From contig NZ_JAJCRR010000002.1 of NCBI RefSeq assembly GCF_020564355.1, positions 186,001 to 250,000 of the forward strand: 64,000 bases of DNA, written 5' to 3'. The DNA is from Lachnospira pectinoschiza (GTDB taxonomy: Bacteria; Bacillota; Clostridia; Lachnospirales; Lachnospiraceae). The notes under the pieces were generated by a model that was not told the origin of the DNA, made no database searches, and was given only the letters and a program-made list of their open reading frames with translations. The translations under genes and the position numbers were made by a program. Below, in pieces: positions 53,558-62,821 of this stretch (its first letter is position 1; each line of letters opens with the position of its first letter).

Positions 53558-54283
53558 ATGTTAGAATTACAAAATATCGGATATGCTGTTGAAGAAGGAA
53601 ATACAAGAAAAGAGATTTTAAAGAATATCAGCTTAAAGATAGATGACCGTTTTGTAGCAATTACAGGTCCAAACGGCGGAGGAAAGTCTACACTTGCCAA
53701 AATTATTGCAGGCATTAATAAGCCGACAAGCGGTAAGATTTTACTGGATGGTGAAGATATTACAGATTTATCCGTTACGGAGCGTGCTAATAAAGGAATT
53801 AGTTTTGCATTTCAGCAGCCGGTCCGTTTTAAGGGACTGACCGTACGGGATTTAATTACGCTTGCAAAAGGTGAAAAGATTTCTGTAGCAGAGGCCTGTT
53901 CATATTTATCAGAAGTCGGATTGTGTGCGAAGGATTATATCAACCGCGAAGTGAACGCATCATTATCCGGAGGCGAATTAAAAAGAATTGAAATTGCGAT
54001 GATTATTGCCCGGGGAACGAAGCTGTCATTATTTGATGAACCGGAAGCGGGGATTGACCTTTGGAGTTTTAACAACCTGATTAAAGTATTTGAAGGTATG
54101 CACGAGAAAATTAACGGTTCAATCCTGATTATTTCCCATCAGGAACGCATTTTAAATATTGCAGATAAAATTATTGTGATATCTGATGGACAGGTGGCGG
54201 CACAGGGAACGAAACAGGAAGTGCTGCCGAAGCTTTTAGCTTCATCCGAAGCCTGTGAAACACTGATGAATAAGCTGGTATAG
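53558..54283 (+). CDS. SufC-like Fe-S assembly ATPase (SmsC)
   Basis: A 241-residue soluble ABC ATPase of the SufC group: Walker A GPNGGGKST, PVRFKGLTVRD, signature LSGGELKRIE and Walker B LSLFDEPEAGIDLWS. It pairs with the SufB/D-like protein encoded 9 bases downstream, without sufS, sufU or sufA genes. That two-gene layout corresponds to the minimal SUF-like (SMS) systems reported for methanogens and anaerobic bacteria. GAGGAG precedes the ATG at 53558; the in-frame 53528 codon overlaps mecA and is less likely. Confidence 0.87.
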   Translation: MLELQNIGYAVEEGNTRKEILKNISLKIDDRFVAITGPNGGGKSTLAKIIAGINKPTSGKILLDGEDITDLSVTERANKGISFAFQQPVRFKGLTVRDLITLAKGEKISVAEACSYLSEVGLCAKDYINREVNASLSGGELKRIEIAMIIARGTKLSLFDEPEAGIDLWSFNNLIKVFEGMHEKINGSILIISHQERILNIADKIIVISDGQVAAQGTKQEVLPKLLASSEACETLMNKLV

Positions 54284-54292
54284 GAGGTAGGA

Positions 54293-55210
54293 ATGGACGA
54301 GATACAAAAAAGTCTGCTCGAAAAGATTGCGGACATTCATGAAGTGCCGGAAGGCGCATATAATATCCGCTCAAACGGACAGTTAGAAGGCAGAAATACA
54401 ACAGCCAATATTGATATTGTAACCAAAAAGGACGAACCGGGCATTGATATTATTATCAAACCGGGTACAAAAAATGAAAGTGTGCATATTCCGGTTATTT
54501 TAAGTGAAAGCGGCTTAAAGGATATGGTGTACAATGATTTTTATATTGGAGAGGGTGCAGATGTAACCATTGTTGCAGGCTGTGGCATTCATAACTGCGG
54601 TGTAGATACATCGGAACATGACGGAATCCATACATTTTATATCGGTAAAAATGCAAAGGTAAAATATATTGAAAAGCACTACGGCGAAGGGGATGGTGCA
54701 GGTGAGCGTATTCTAAATCCGACGACGATTGTGCATATTGAAGACGGCGGCTATATGGAAATGGAAACGACCCAGATTAAGGGTGTGGATTCCACGGTGC
54801 GCGATACAAAGGCAGACCTGGCAGACGGTGCAACGCTTGTTATCAAGGAAAAGATTATGACACACGGACGCCAGACGGCAGAAACGAATTTTACGGTAGA
54901 GTTAAACGGTGTAGACTCCAGTGCCAATGTGATTTCACGTTCTGTTGCCAAGGGTGAATCCAAGCAGGTGTTCAATTCAAATATCTGCGGAAATAATCAA
55001 TGCTATGGTCATACAGAATGTGATGCGATTCTGATGGATAATGGTCATGTCAAGGCAGTTCCGTCATTGGAAGCCAACAATCTGGATGCAAGTCTGGTAC
55101 ACGAAGCAGCAATCGGAAAAATTGCCGGTGATCAGTTAATCAAGCTGATGACACTCGGATTAACGGAAGCGCAGGCAGAGGAACAGATTATTAACGGGTT
55201 TATGAAATAA
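54293..55210 (+). CDS. SufB/SufD-like Fe-S scaffold protein (SmsB)
   Basis: A 305-residue protein, clearly shorter than SufB or SufD (about 420-480), covering the beta-helix core with ADVTIVAGCGIHNCGVD, YIEKHYGEG, SKQVFNSNICGNNQCYGHTECD and the C-terminal SLEANNLDASLVHEAAIGKI. The last segments carry the conserved Asn/Cys/His-Glu ligand region of the SufBCD scaffold. With the preceding ATPase it should form a minimal scaffold for building 4Fe-4S clusters, needed by GltBD, the SCIFF maturase and others here. TAGGAGGTAGG precedes the ATG. Confidence 0.88.
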   Translation: MDEIQKSLLEKIADIHEVPEGAYNIRSNGQLEGRNTTANIDIVTKKDEPGIDIIIKPGTKNESVHIPVILSESGLKDMVYNDFYIGEGADVTIVAGCGIHNCGVDTSEHDGIHTFYIGKNAKVKYIEKHYGEGDGAGERILNPTTIVHIEDGGYMEMETTQIKGVDSTVRDTKADLADGATLVIKEKIMTHGRQTAETNFTVELNGVDSSANVISRSVAKGESKQVFNSNICGNNQCYGHTECDAILMDNGHVKAVPSLEANNLDASLVHEAAIGKIAGDQLIKLMTLGLTEAQAEEQIINGFMK

Positions 55211-55241
55211 TGTGCGCAAGCAATGAGCCGTGCCAGCTGAA

Positions 55242-55292
55242 AGCAGAAAAAAGAGCTGTGCTAGCACAAAGCTCTTTTTGATGGTTTCTGCT
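55242..55292 (+). terminator. terminator of the mecA-sms unit, composite hairpin
   Basis: Outer arms AGCAGAAA/TTTCTGCT (55242-55249, 55285-55292) enclose AAGAGCT/AGCTCTT and the palindrome GTGCTAGCAC, with a five-T run on the right arm. Confidence 0.65.
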
Positions 55293-55312
55293 GATAGGGC
55301 GAACGCCCGACA

Positions 55313-55339
55313 GTCCAGGAAAGCAAGGCTTTCCTGGAC
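55313..55339 (+). repeat. 11-bp perfect hairpin in the intergenic region
   Basis: GTCCAGGAAAG and CTTTCCTGGAC pair around CAAGG, preceded by GGGCGAACGCCC. There is no T tract. This is part of another hairpin-dense gap (55211-55393) like those upstream of thiD, rex and the CYTH gene. Confidence 0.6.
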
Positions 55340-55393
55340 ATACACGGCGAAAATTGGTGAGTGGACGGATTGAGAAAGAGTGGATCAGATAGA

Positions 55394-56506
55394 ATGAGAT
55401 ATCCAGCATATTTAAAGAAAAACGGAACAATCGGATTTGTGGCGCCGTCCTTCGGGTGTGCCACTGAACCGTATAAAAGTGCATTTGAAAGCGCACTGGC
55501 TGCATTTCATGAAATGGGCTATCAGACGATGCTTGGACCCAACTGCTACGCGGCAGAGGGGCTCGGTATCAGTAATACACCACAAAAATGTGCGGCAGAA
55601 TTACAGCAGATGTATGAAACCCCCGAAAATAATATTCTGTTATCTTGTGGCGGCGGTGAACTGATGTGCGAGATCCTGCCGTATATCGACTGGGAAGCGA
55701 TAAAAAAAGCACCGCCGAAGTGGTTTGCGGGCTATTCGGACAATACGAATTTCACTTTTTTGCAGACGACAATGGCAGATACAGCATCCCTTTATGCGCC
55801 ATGTGCGGGTGCATTCGGCATGAAGCCGTGGCACAGGGCAGTGCAGGATGCTTTCGGGGTACTGACGGGTACATTGGAAGAAACGGCAGGTAACAGCGGA
55901 ACAGAACGTGAAAGTGCAGCTGATGGACAGAAAAAAATGCCTGAAAGAAAGATTACAATAACGGATTATGATTTATGGGAAAAAGAATCTTTAAAATCCG
56001 AAGAAAATCCGACAGCACCGTATCATGCCACGGAAAAGTCCGTACTGAGGGTATACAGTGAGGACGGTACGGTAACAACACAGACACGGGTATCGGGCAG
56101 GCTGCTTGGCGGCTGTATGGACTGCCTTGTAAATTTTACAGGGACATTGTTTGATAAGGTGGCAGAGTTTCAGAAAAAATACCGTGATGACGGCATTTTA
56201 TGGTTTCTGGAAAGCTGTGATTTGAATGTGATGAGCATCCGCCGTGCCATGTGGCATATGAAGCAGGCAGGCTGGTTTGAGAATACCAAGGGATTTCTGA
56301 TAGGACGTCCGTTGCAGTTTGGACAGGAAATGATGGGCTTAGATCAGTACGAAGCGGTGATGGGCATTGTAAGGGAATATCACGTGCCGGTCATTATGGA
56401 CGTAAGTATCGGACACCTCCCGCCTTCCATGCCGGTTATCTGTGGCAGTCTGGCAGAGGCAGTAGTGCATGAAAATAAGCTGACACTGGAGATGCGACTG
56501 CGGTAA
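55394..56506 (+). CDS. S66 family serine peptidase (LD-carboxypeptidase/MccF type)
   Basis: A 370-residue protein starting MRYPAYLKKNGTIGFVAPSFG. The nucleophile serine is in FAGYSDNTN near residue 117; the catalytic Glu is in LWFLESCDLN and the His in VSIGHLPPSMP. S66 enzymes remove D-alanine from tetrapeptide stems of peptidoglycan (LdcA) or cleave microcin-like compounds (MccF). It is longer than LdcA by about 60 residues, mainly through a charged insertion near 165-215 (GNSGTERESAADGQKKMPER). That insertion and overall form favour the MccF-like branch, but the substrate is uncertain. The upstream in-frame ATG at 55361 is less likely. Confidence 0.83.
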   Translation: MRYPAYLKKNGTIGFVAPSFGCATEPYKSAFESALAAFHEMGYQTMLGPNCYAAEGLGISNTPQKCAAELQQMYETPENNILLSCGGGELMCEILPYIDWEAIKKAPPKWFAGYSDNTNFTFLQTTMADTASLYAPCAGAFGMKPWHRAVQDAFGVLTGTLEETAGNSGTERESAADGQKKMPERKITITDYDLWEKESLKSEENPTAPYHATEKSVLRVYSEDGTVTTQTRVSGRLLGGCMDCLVNFTGTLFDKVAEFQKKYRDDGILWFLESCDLNVMSIRRAMWHMKQAGWFENTKGFLIGRPLQFGQEMMGLDQYEAVMGIVREYHVPVIMDVSIGHLPPSMPVICGSLAEAVVHENKLTLEMRLR

Positions 56507-56508
56507 TG

Positions 56509-56567
56509 AAAAAATGAAGTATTTTTTGTCGTCAAGTAACACGGGACAAAAAATACTTCATTTTTTT
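56509..56567 (+). terminator. perfect 22-bp bidirectional terminator
   Basis: Arms 56509-56530 and 56545-56566 are exact reverse complements around 14 bases, with A and T runs at the outer ends on both strands. It separates the convergent S66 peptidase and UDP-sugar dehydrogenase genes. Confidence 0.88.
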
Positions 56568-56572
56568 CGCTC

Positions 56573-57757
56573 TTAATCGCGCAGATAAATATCTCTTGTA
56601 TAGACTTTATCTTTTACATCGTCTAAAACAGAATCGTAGCGGTTCGTGACGATGACGTCAGAAGCTTTCTTAAATTCATCCAGATTTTTTATCACTTTAG
56701 AATTACAGAACTTATCTGTATCAATGGATGGTTCGTAGATAATAACTTCCACTCCCTGCGCCTTGATACGTTCCATAATACCGAGGATGGAGCTTTGACG
56801 GTAGTTGTCTGAATGGGTTTTCATTGCAAGGCGGAACAGTCCGACAACATTTGGATTCATATCTAAAATGCGCTCTGCAATAAAATCCTTCCGCGTACTG
56901 TTGGCGGCAACTATCGCCGACATAATGTTGTTTGGCACGTTTTTGTAGTTGGCAAGCAGCTGTTTGGTGTCCTTTGGCAGACAGTAGCCGCCGTATCCAA
57001 AGGATGGATTGTTGTAATGTGTGCCGATTCGCGGGTCCAGTCCGATACCCTCAATAATCTGTTTGGAATTTAATCCGCGCACATCTGCAAAGGTATCCAA
57101 TTCGTTAAAGAAAGAAATGCGGAGTGCGAGATAGGTATTGGCGAATAATTTAATTGATTCTGCCTCAGTTGTTTTTGTAAAAAGCACCGGAATGTCGGTT
57201 TTAATTGCACCTTCGCTTAATAGTCCGGCAAATTTTTTGGCACAGTTTAATAAATCCGGCTGTTCACTGTCGCAGCCTACGATAATCCGGCTTGGATAGA
57301 GATTGTCGTATAATGCCCTGCCTTCCCGTAAAAATTCTGGTGAAAATAAGATTTTTTCATATCCGATTTTGGCAATTAACTCGCGGGTGTATCCGACAGG
57401 AACCGTTGATTTGATGACAATTGCGGCGTTAGAGCCACAGGATAGCACATCCGATACAACCCGTTCTACGGAACTGGTGTCAAAATAATCTTTTTTTGAG
57501 TCATAGTTTGTGGGTGTGGAGATAATGACATAATCCACAGCTTTATAGACAGAACATCCGTCCGTTATTGCAGTCAACTGCAACGGGTGACCGGAAAGAT
57601 ATTCTTCGATTTCTTTATCTGCAAAAGGAGAAATCCGCTGATTAATTTTGTCAATTTTATCCTGGATAATATCTATTAAATAGACTTCATGGTGCTGGGC
57701 AAGTAAAATGGCGTTTGACAACCCCACATATCCGGCACCGACAACTGCGATTTTCAT
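56573..57757 (-). CDS. UDP-glucose/GDP-mannose dehydrogenase family protein
   Basis: A 394-residue NAD-dependent enzyme that oxidises the C6 hydroxyl of a nucleotide sugar to a uronate, for capsule or exopolysaccharide. Motifs: [44 protein letters not shown], the substrate lysine in [16 protein letters not shown], and the catalytic cysteine in [14 protein letters not shown] near residue 254. The length fits UDP-glucose 6-dehydrogenase of the short type (Ugd). The strong GAGGAGG lies about 15 bases before the ATG, longer than ideal. No other polysaccharide gene is adjacent, so it is a stand-alone unit. Confidence 0.9.
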   Translation of the reverse strand: MKIAVVGAGYVGLSNAILLAQHHEVYLIDIIQDKIDKINQRISPFADKEIEEYLSGHPLQLTAITDGCSVYKAVDYVIISTPTNYDSKKDYFDTSSVERVVSDVLSCGSNAAIVIKSTVPVGYTRELIAKIGYEKILFSPEFLREGRALYDNLYPSRIIVGCDSEQPDLLNCAKKFAGLLSEGAIKTDIPVLFTKTTEAESIKLFANTYLALRISFFNELDTFADVRGLNSKQIIEGIGLDPRIGTHYNNPSFGYGGYCLPKDTKQLLANYKNVPNNIMSAIVAANSTRKDFIAERILDMNPNVVGLFRLAMKTHSDNYRQSSILGIMERIKAQGVEVIIYEPSIDTDKFCNSKVIKNLDEFKKASDVIVTNRYDSVLDDVKDKVYTRDIYLRD

Positions 57758-57863
57758 AATTGTTCAAATGAACCTCCTCAATATAATAGCATTAGTTTAG
57801 CACAAAAGTACCGTAGAATCAAATTTATAAATAAAATAGTATTAAAACATAAGTAATTAGATA

Positions 57864-57892
57864 TTGATAAATAAAAATAAATATTGTATACT
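57864..57892 (+). promoter_or_regulatory. promoter of the histidine kinase-che operon
   Basis: TTGATA (57864-57869), 17-base spacer, TATACT (57887-57892). It overlaps in-frame codons upstream of the kinase, which supports the downstream start at 57975. Confidence 0.7.
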
Positions 57893-57974
57893 AAATTTAA
57901 CTTTTTTGCGCTTGTGTTTAGAAATTTATTTTACTTTTGGGGAAAAGTATGAGGCTTTAGGGAAGGACAGCGCT

Positions 57975-59444
57975 ATGGGAGATGCAATGGCAATGCGTTC
58001 CCTGCTTGAAAACAATCTGGGGATGATTATTGCATTTGACGGGCAGGGGACCGTGACATTTTTGAATGGTATTGCAAGAGAGGAACTGGATTACCGGCAG
58101 GGAAAGAAAAAGATTTCTGTTGAAGATATTTTTCCAACGTTAATCAGGGAAAACTGCAATTATGATGAATATGTAAATTCAGTACAGGGACAGTTAATCA
58201 AGACTGTGGCATATCGTAAGAATAATACGTGTTTTCCGGTGATGATACGTTTTTCAAAATTGTTTTTTGAAGATGTCGGACAGATTAATGCCGTAGCAGG
58301 GCTGAATATTCAGGATGAAGAAGATGCAATCCGTGAATTAAAAAAAGTTGAGCAGGAGATGGAGCAGAATTTAAAGGCACGTGACAGTTTTGTGGCAAAT
58401 ATTACCCATGAACTGCGTACGCCGGTCAATGGAATTAAAGGTCATGTAAAAAATCTGCTGGATCTGGAAACAGAGCCATCTAAGAAATCCACACTGGGTA
58501 TCATTATCCAATGCTGTAACAATATGGAGAAAATTATTAATAATCTGCTGGATTTTTCAAAAATGGAGGCAGGCAAATTTGAAATCTGTGAAAAACCGTT
58601 TGAATTCAAAAGCTGTGTCAATCAGGCGATGGATACCAACCGGCCAGTGGCAAATCAGAAAGGGCTGCATTTTCATGCGTTTGTAGCAGAAGACGTGCCG
58701 CAGACGGTTATCGGGGACGAATTAAGGATTACACAGATTATGAACAATCTGCTGTCCAACGCATTGAAGTTTACTTCAATGGGGGCGGTGACACTGGAGG
58801 TTTATAAAACACATCAGCGTGAAGATGTTGTTGAACTGACATTTTTTGTAACCGATACCGGAATCGGTATTGATGCGCAGGGCAGGCAGAAGCTGTTTCA
58901 GAGTTTTTCGCAGGCGGATGATTCGATTACGAGAAGATACGGCGGAACGGGTCTGGGACTGTATGTCACTAAACAGCTGGCAGAGCAGATGCACGGACAT
59001 ATTGAAGTAGAAAGTGAACCGGGCAGGGGCAGTACATTCAGCTGTGCAATTAAGGTCAAAGTACCTGTACAGGCGGTGGAGCAGGAAAAGGAACAGAATA
59101 TTGAGTTTGATATTTCTAACTTGAAGAATCATCTGCTGGGAACGCAGGCAAAGAGCCGGATGGAACAGGTTTATATGTATGGAAGCGCAGCTAACAGGCG
59201 GGAACTTGCCATCAATATGGAAAAACTGGTTTTGTGCATCGAGATGGAAAACTGGGAAAAGGCAGAAGGGTTTGCGGAAAATATTAAAACGCTTTGTGCA
59301 GAATCCGGGGAGCAGACATTAAAGAGCAGGACATTTCGTCTGCTGATGGCAGTCCGGAAAGAAGATTATAAGCAGGCAATCGGATATTCGGAAGAAATCC
59401 GTATAATTTTAAAACTAAAAGAACCGGGGGCAGAAGGTGTATGA
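57975..59444 (+). CDS. soluble PAS-domain histidine kinase
   Basis: A 489-residue kinase without membrane segments. An N-terminal PAS domain (about 8-115) precedes a short coiled coil and the HisKA motif FVANITHELRTPVNG with phosphoacceptor His145; the ATPase domain shows MNNLLSNALKFT, DTGIGID and GGTGLGLYV (to about residue 375). The last 110 residues are helical and resemble an HPt domain, but where HPt has its His the sequence reads AENIKTLCAESG. The start at 57975 follows AGGGAAGGA. It overlaps the next gene, encoding an HD-GYP response regulator, by 4 bases and so is its likely partner. Confidence 0.88.
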   Translation: MGDAMAMRSLLENNLGMIIAFDGQGTVTFLNGIAREELDYRQGKKKISVEDIFPTLIRENCNYDEYVNSVQGQLIKTVAYRKNNTCFPVMIRFSKLFFEDVGQINAVAGLNIQDEEDAIRELKKVEQEMEQNLKARDSFVANITHELRTPVNGIKGHVKNLLDLETEPSKKSTLGIIIQCCNNMEKIINNLLDFSKMEAGKFEICEKPFEFKSCVNQAMDTNRPVANQKGLHFHAFVAEDVPQTVIGDELRITQIMNNLLSNALKFTSMGAVTLEVYKTHQREDVVELTFFVTDTGIGIDAQGRQKLFQSFSQADDSITRRYGGTGLGLYVTKQLAEQMHGHIEVESEPGRGSTFSCAIKVKVPVQAVEQEKEQNIEFDISNLKNHLLGTQAKSRMEQVYMYGSAANRRELAINMEKLVLCIEMENWEKAEGFAENIKTLCAESGEQTLKSRTFRLLMAVRKEDYKQAIGYSEEIRIILKLKEPGAEGV

Positions 59445-60514
59445 AGCAGAATGATAAACAAATACCGGTAATTTTGATTGTTGATGATGTGGAAGTCAAT
59501 GCAAGATTATTAAAAAAGATGGTTGAAAAAATGGGATATCAGGGGCTGACTGCAACAGGCGTAAAAGAGGCGGTCAGTCAGATGCAGAACGAACTTCCGC
59601 AGCTGATCTTGCTGGATATTATGATGCCGGATATGAGCGGTTACCAGTTTTGCGAATTATTAAAAGAAAATCCGGATACAAAGGATATTCCTGTCATCTT
59701 TGTATCGGCAGCCAGCGAGCTTGATGATAAAATGAAGGGCTTTCAGGTGGGGGCGGTTGATTTTATCAGTAAACCGTTTGACTATGGCGAAGTGGCAATG
59801 CGGGTTAATACACATTTAAAAATGTATCAGATGAAGCAGGAACTTGAAGACAGTAACCGCAGACTGAGCATTATTGTTAGTGAACAGGCAAAAAAATATG
59901 ATGAAGAACAAAAAAGACTGTTAAAGGCACTGGCAAAGATTACGGAAGGCAGTAATGCAACCGGTATGACAAAACATCTGGAAAATGTGGCATATAATGC
60001 AAGACTGCTGGCACAGGCATTAAATTTTACGGAAAAGTATGAAAACCAGATTTCTAAAACTTATATTGAAGCAGTGGAGCTTGCCGGTGCGGTACATGAT
60101 ATCGGAAAACTGACCGTTCCGAAAGAAATTCTTGATAAGCCCACAAAGCTTACGGAAACAGAGTGGGAGATTATGAAGCACCATACGGATAACGGGGATG
60201 AATTAATACGGGCGGCATATCCGGATGTAGAGGATAATACATTTGTCAAGGTGGCATGTGATGTGGTGCGGTCCCATCATGAGGACTGGGACGGAAGCGG
60301 ATATCCTGACGGTTTAAAGGGCAGTGATATTCCGCTGAGTGCGCGGATTGTAAAAATCGTGGATGTTTATGACAGTATTTTGTCAGACCGGTGTTACAGG
60401 AGTGCGTACACCAAAGAGGAGTCGTTAGCTTATATGAAACAGGGAAGTAAAAGCCGGTTCGACCCATATATTCTGGAGGTATTTTTAAAGATTGAGAAGC
60501 AGCTGAGAAAGTAG
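59441..60514 (+). CDS. response regulator with HD-GYP phosphodiesterase domain
   Basis: A 357-residue protein: receiver domain (1-125) with DD at 15-16, phosphorylation site Asp59 in LLDIMMPD and Lys111 in ISKPFD; a coiled-coil linker (125-165); then an HD-GYP domain with HD at 219-220 (VHDIGKLTVPKEILDKP) and HHEDWDGSGYPDGL at 279-292. Such proteins degrade cyclic-di-GMP when activated by phosphorylation. Its start overlaps the kinase stop. The order kinase, HD-GYP, cheR, cheB, cheY, cheA links chemosensory signalling to cyclic-di-GMP breakdown. Confidence 0.92.
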   Translation: MKQNDKQIPVILIVDDVEVNARLLKKMVEKMGYQGLTATGVKEAVSQMQNELPQLILLDIMMPDMSGYQFCELLKENPDTKDIPVIFVSAASELDDKMKGFQVGAVDFISKPFDYGEVAMRVNTHLKMYQMKQELEDSNRRLSIIVSEQAKKYDEEQKRLLKALAKITEGSNATGMTKHLENVAYNARLLAQALNFTEKYENQISKTYIEAVELAGAVHDIGKLTVPKEILDKPTKLTETEWEIMKHHTDNGDELIRAAYPDVEDNTFVKVACDVVRSHHEDWDGSGYPDGLKGSDIPLSARIVKIVDVYDSILSDRCYRSAYTKEESLAYMKQGSKSRFDPYILEVFLKIEKQLRK

Positions 60515-60526
60515 CGGGGAAAAGCG

Positions 60527-61330
60527 ATGACAGATGAAGAATTTTCACGCATTGTAAAATATACGGCGGTGCGTTACGGGATTAATTTATATCACAAAAA
60601 AGTCATGGTAGAGGGACGGCTTTCCAATTATCTGGCGGCAAACGGATTTAAAAGTTATACGGAATATATGGATCGGGTGGAAGCAGATTACACCGGGCAG
60701 GAAGCCCAGAATCTGATAAATATCCTTACGACAAATCACACATATTTTATGCGGGAGCCTGAACATTTTGAGTTTTTTAAAAATGTGATTCTGCCGGAAT
60801 TAAAAGAACAGGAAAAGACTGGAATGGATTTACGGATATGGTCTGCGGCGGCATCGTCAGGACAGGAACCATATACGATTGCCATGATACTCAAAGATTT
60901 TTTGGGACCGGAGTATAATGCATGGGAAACTTCCGTGCTGGCAACGGATATTTCAAGAAAAGTACTGGACAGCGCGGTGAACGGTATTTATAGTGCAGAG
61001 CAGATTAGTACACTGCCTGTCTGGTGGAGGAACAGTTATTTTGTGCCGCTGCCCGATGGAATGTATCAGGTGAAAAAAGAACTGCGCCAGCAGGTGGTTT
61101 TCAGACAGTTTAATCTGATGAATCCACTGCCGTTTAAGAAAAAAATGCATGTGATTTTTTTGAGAAATGTCATGATTTATTTTGACGAAACGACCAAGAG
61201 AAAACTGGTTCAGCGACTTTATGAATTTTTAGAGCCGGGCGGTTATCTGATTATTGGCAGTACAGAGAATATCGACAGAAGCGCAGTGCCGCTTGTTTAT
61301 GTCCGACCGTCCATATTCAGGAAAGAATAA
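60527..61330 (+). CDS. cheR: chemotaxis protein methyltransferase CheR
   Basis: A 267-residue AdoMet-dependent enzyme that methylates glutamates of chemoreceptors. The N-terminal helical domain (1-75) ends in TTNHTYFMREPEHFEFF; the methyltransferase domain shows IWSAAASSGQEPYTIAMIL, a beta-subdomain, and FLRNVMIYFDETTKRKL with the late IIGSTENI. It has no receptor-tethering pentapeptide site of its own. It starts 12 bases after the HD-GYP gene, with GCGGGGA in front, and is part of the same operon. Confidence 0.94.
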   Translation: MTDEEFSRIVKYTAVRYGINLYHKKVMVEGRLSNYLAANGFKSYTEYMDRVEADYTGQEAQNLINILTTNHTYFMREPEHFEFFKNVILPELKEQEKTGMDLRIWSAAASSGQEPYTIAMILKDFLGPEYNAWETSVLATDISRKVLDSAVNGIYSAEQISTLPVWWRNSYFVPLPDGMYQVKKELRQQVVFRQFNLMNPLPFKKKMHVIFLRNVMIYFDETTKRKLVQRLYEFLEPGGYLIIGSTENIDRSAVPLVYVRPSIFRKE

Positions 61331-61353
61331 ATATAGGGAGGAAATACAAAACG

Positions 61354-62382
61354 ATGAAAAAAATAAAAGTTCTGATTGTAGAGGACTCCCTGATGTTCCG
61401 GCAGATTTTAGTCCGGAATCTTATAACAGACCCAATGTTAGAGGTTGTGGCACAGGCCTCAGACCCTTATGAAGCAAGAGATGCCATTTTAAAATACGAA
61501 CCGGATGTGATGACGCTGGACATTGAACTGCCGCGAATGGACGGCATTGAATTTTTAAGGAAACTGATGCCGCAGTATCCGCTGCCGACCGTGGTAATCA
61601 GCGCATTAAGCGACAGGGTATTTGATGCGATGTCGGCAGGTGCTGTGGAATTTGTCAATAAGCCGTCAGGAATGACAGCGGAGCAGATTGCAGAATTTAT
61701 CAGGGGAGAACTGATTACAAAGATAAAAATTGCATCTACAATACAGGTTGGAAAACTAAAACGGGTAGGAAGCCACAGTTTCAGGCAGAATGGGTATGGC
61801 ACAGGAGCCGGAACGGTTGTTGCAATCGGTGCATCAACGGGCGGGACGGAAGCCATTTATGAGGTTGTCAGGCGTTTTCATCAGGATATACCGGGAACGG
61901 TTATTGTGCAGCATATGCCGCCGGGATTTACCAAAATGTATGCGGAGCGGTTAAATAACCAGTGCCGCGTGGTGGTACGGGAAGCAAAAACCGGGGACAG
62001 GGTTGTGCCGGGACAGGTGTTAATTGCCCCCGGAGATGCCCATATGCGGCTGTTAAAAGTCAACGGTGAATATCAGGTGGAATGCAGAAGCGGACCGAAA
62101 GTCAACGGACACTGTCCGTCAGTAGATGTCCTCTTTGAGTCGGTAGCAAAAGCAGCAGGAGCGGGGGCGGTTGGCATTATCCTTACAGGAATGGGAAATG
62201 ACGGCGCAAAGGGATTGCTTGAGATGAGAAGGGCAGGAGCAAAAACAATCGGGCAGAACGAAGCCAGCTGTATTGTATATGGCATGCCAAAAGCGGCATA
62301 TGATATCGGAGCAGTACAGCAGCAGGCAGAATTAACGCAGATTGCACAAAAAACGTATGATTGTCTGGAAACAGTCAGATAA
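61354..62382 (+). CDS. cheB: protein-glutamate methylesterase/deamidase CheB
   Basis: A 342-residue response regulator-esterase that resets chemoreceptor methylation. The receiver domain (1-125) has Asp56 in MTLDIELPRMDG; the esterase domain contains the catalytic triad Ser161 (IGASTGG), His187 (VQHMPPGF) and Asp283 (GMGNDGAKG). GGGAGGAAA precedes the ATG. It follows cheR by 23 bases and precedes the CheY-like gene. Confidence 0.95.
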   Translation: MKKIKVLIVEDSLMFRQILVRNLITDPMLEVVAQASDPYEARDAILKYEPDVMTLDIELPRMDGIEFLRKLMPQYPLPTVVISALSDRVFDAMSAGAVEFVNKPSGMTAEQIAEFIRGELITKIKIASTIQVGKLKRVGSHSFRQNGYGTGAGTVVAIGASTGGTEAIYEVVRRFHQDIPGTVIVQHMPPGFTKMYAERLNNQCRVVVREAKTGDRVVPGQVLIAPGDAHMRLLKVNGEYQVECRSGPKVNGHCPSVDVLFESVAKAAGAGAVGIILTGMGNDGAKGLLEMRRAGAKTIGQNEASCIVYGMPKAAYDIGAVQQQAELTQIAQKTYDCLETVR

Positions 62383-62409
62383 AATATAGATGGAAAAGAG
62401 GGTGCAAAA

Positions 62410-62802
62410 ATGAGAATTTTAATTGTTGAGGATGATTTTGCAAGCAGAAAGTTTATGATGAATTTTATGTCGGCATATGGGGACTGTGACGGCACGGTAG
62501 ATGGCATGGAAGCGGTTGAAGCGTATATGATGGCGCTGGAAGATGAACAGCCGTATGACTTAATCTGCTTAGATGTCATGATGCCGGTCATGGATGGATA
62601 TCAGGTCTTAAATACTATCCGGAATATGGAAAAACAGCGTGGTATCGAAGGCGATGACCGCGTAAAGATTATTATGATGACGGCATTAAATGAACAAAAA
62701 AATGTAAGAAAAGCCTTTGAAATGGGCTGCACGGTTTATTGTGCGAAGCCGGTTGATCTGGATAAATTAAAAAATGTGTTAAAGAAATTGAAACTGATAT
62801 AA
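62410..62802 (+). CDS. CheY-like single-domain response regulator
   Basis: A 130-residue receiver domain only: acidic pair EDD at 7-9, phosphorylation site Asp55 (LICLDVMMP), a conserved threonine in MMTALNEQ and a lysine in YCAKPVD. Compared with CheY of flagellar systems it is slightly longer, and it may serve as output for CheA or as a phosphate sink. It sits between cheB and cheA, with GAGGGTG before the ATG. Confidence 0.9.
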   Translation: MRILIVEDDFASRKFMMNFMSAYGDCDGTVDGMEAVEAYMMALEDEQPYDLICLDVMMPVMDGYQVLNTIRNMEKQRGIEGDDRVKIIMMTALNEQKNVRKAFEMGCTVYCAKPVDLDKLKNVLKKLKLI

Positions 62803-62821
62803 TATCACAGGAGGAGAAGAA

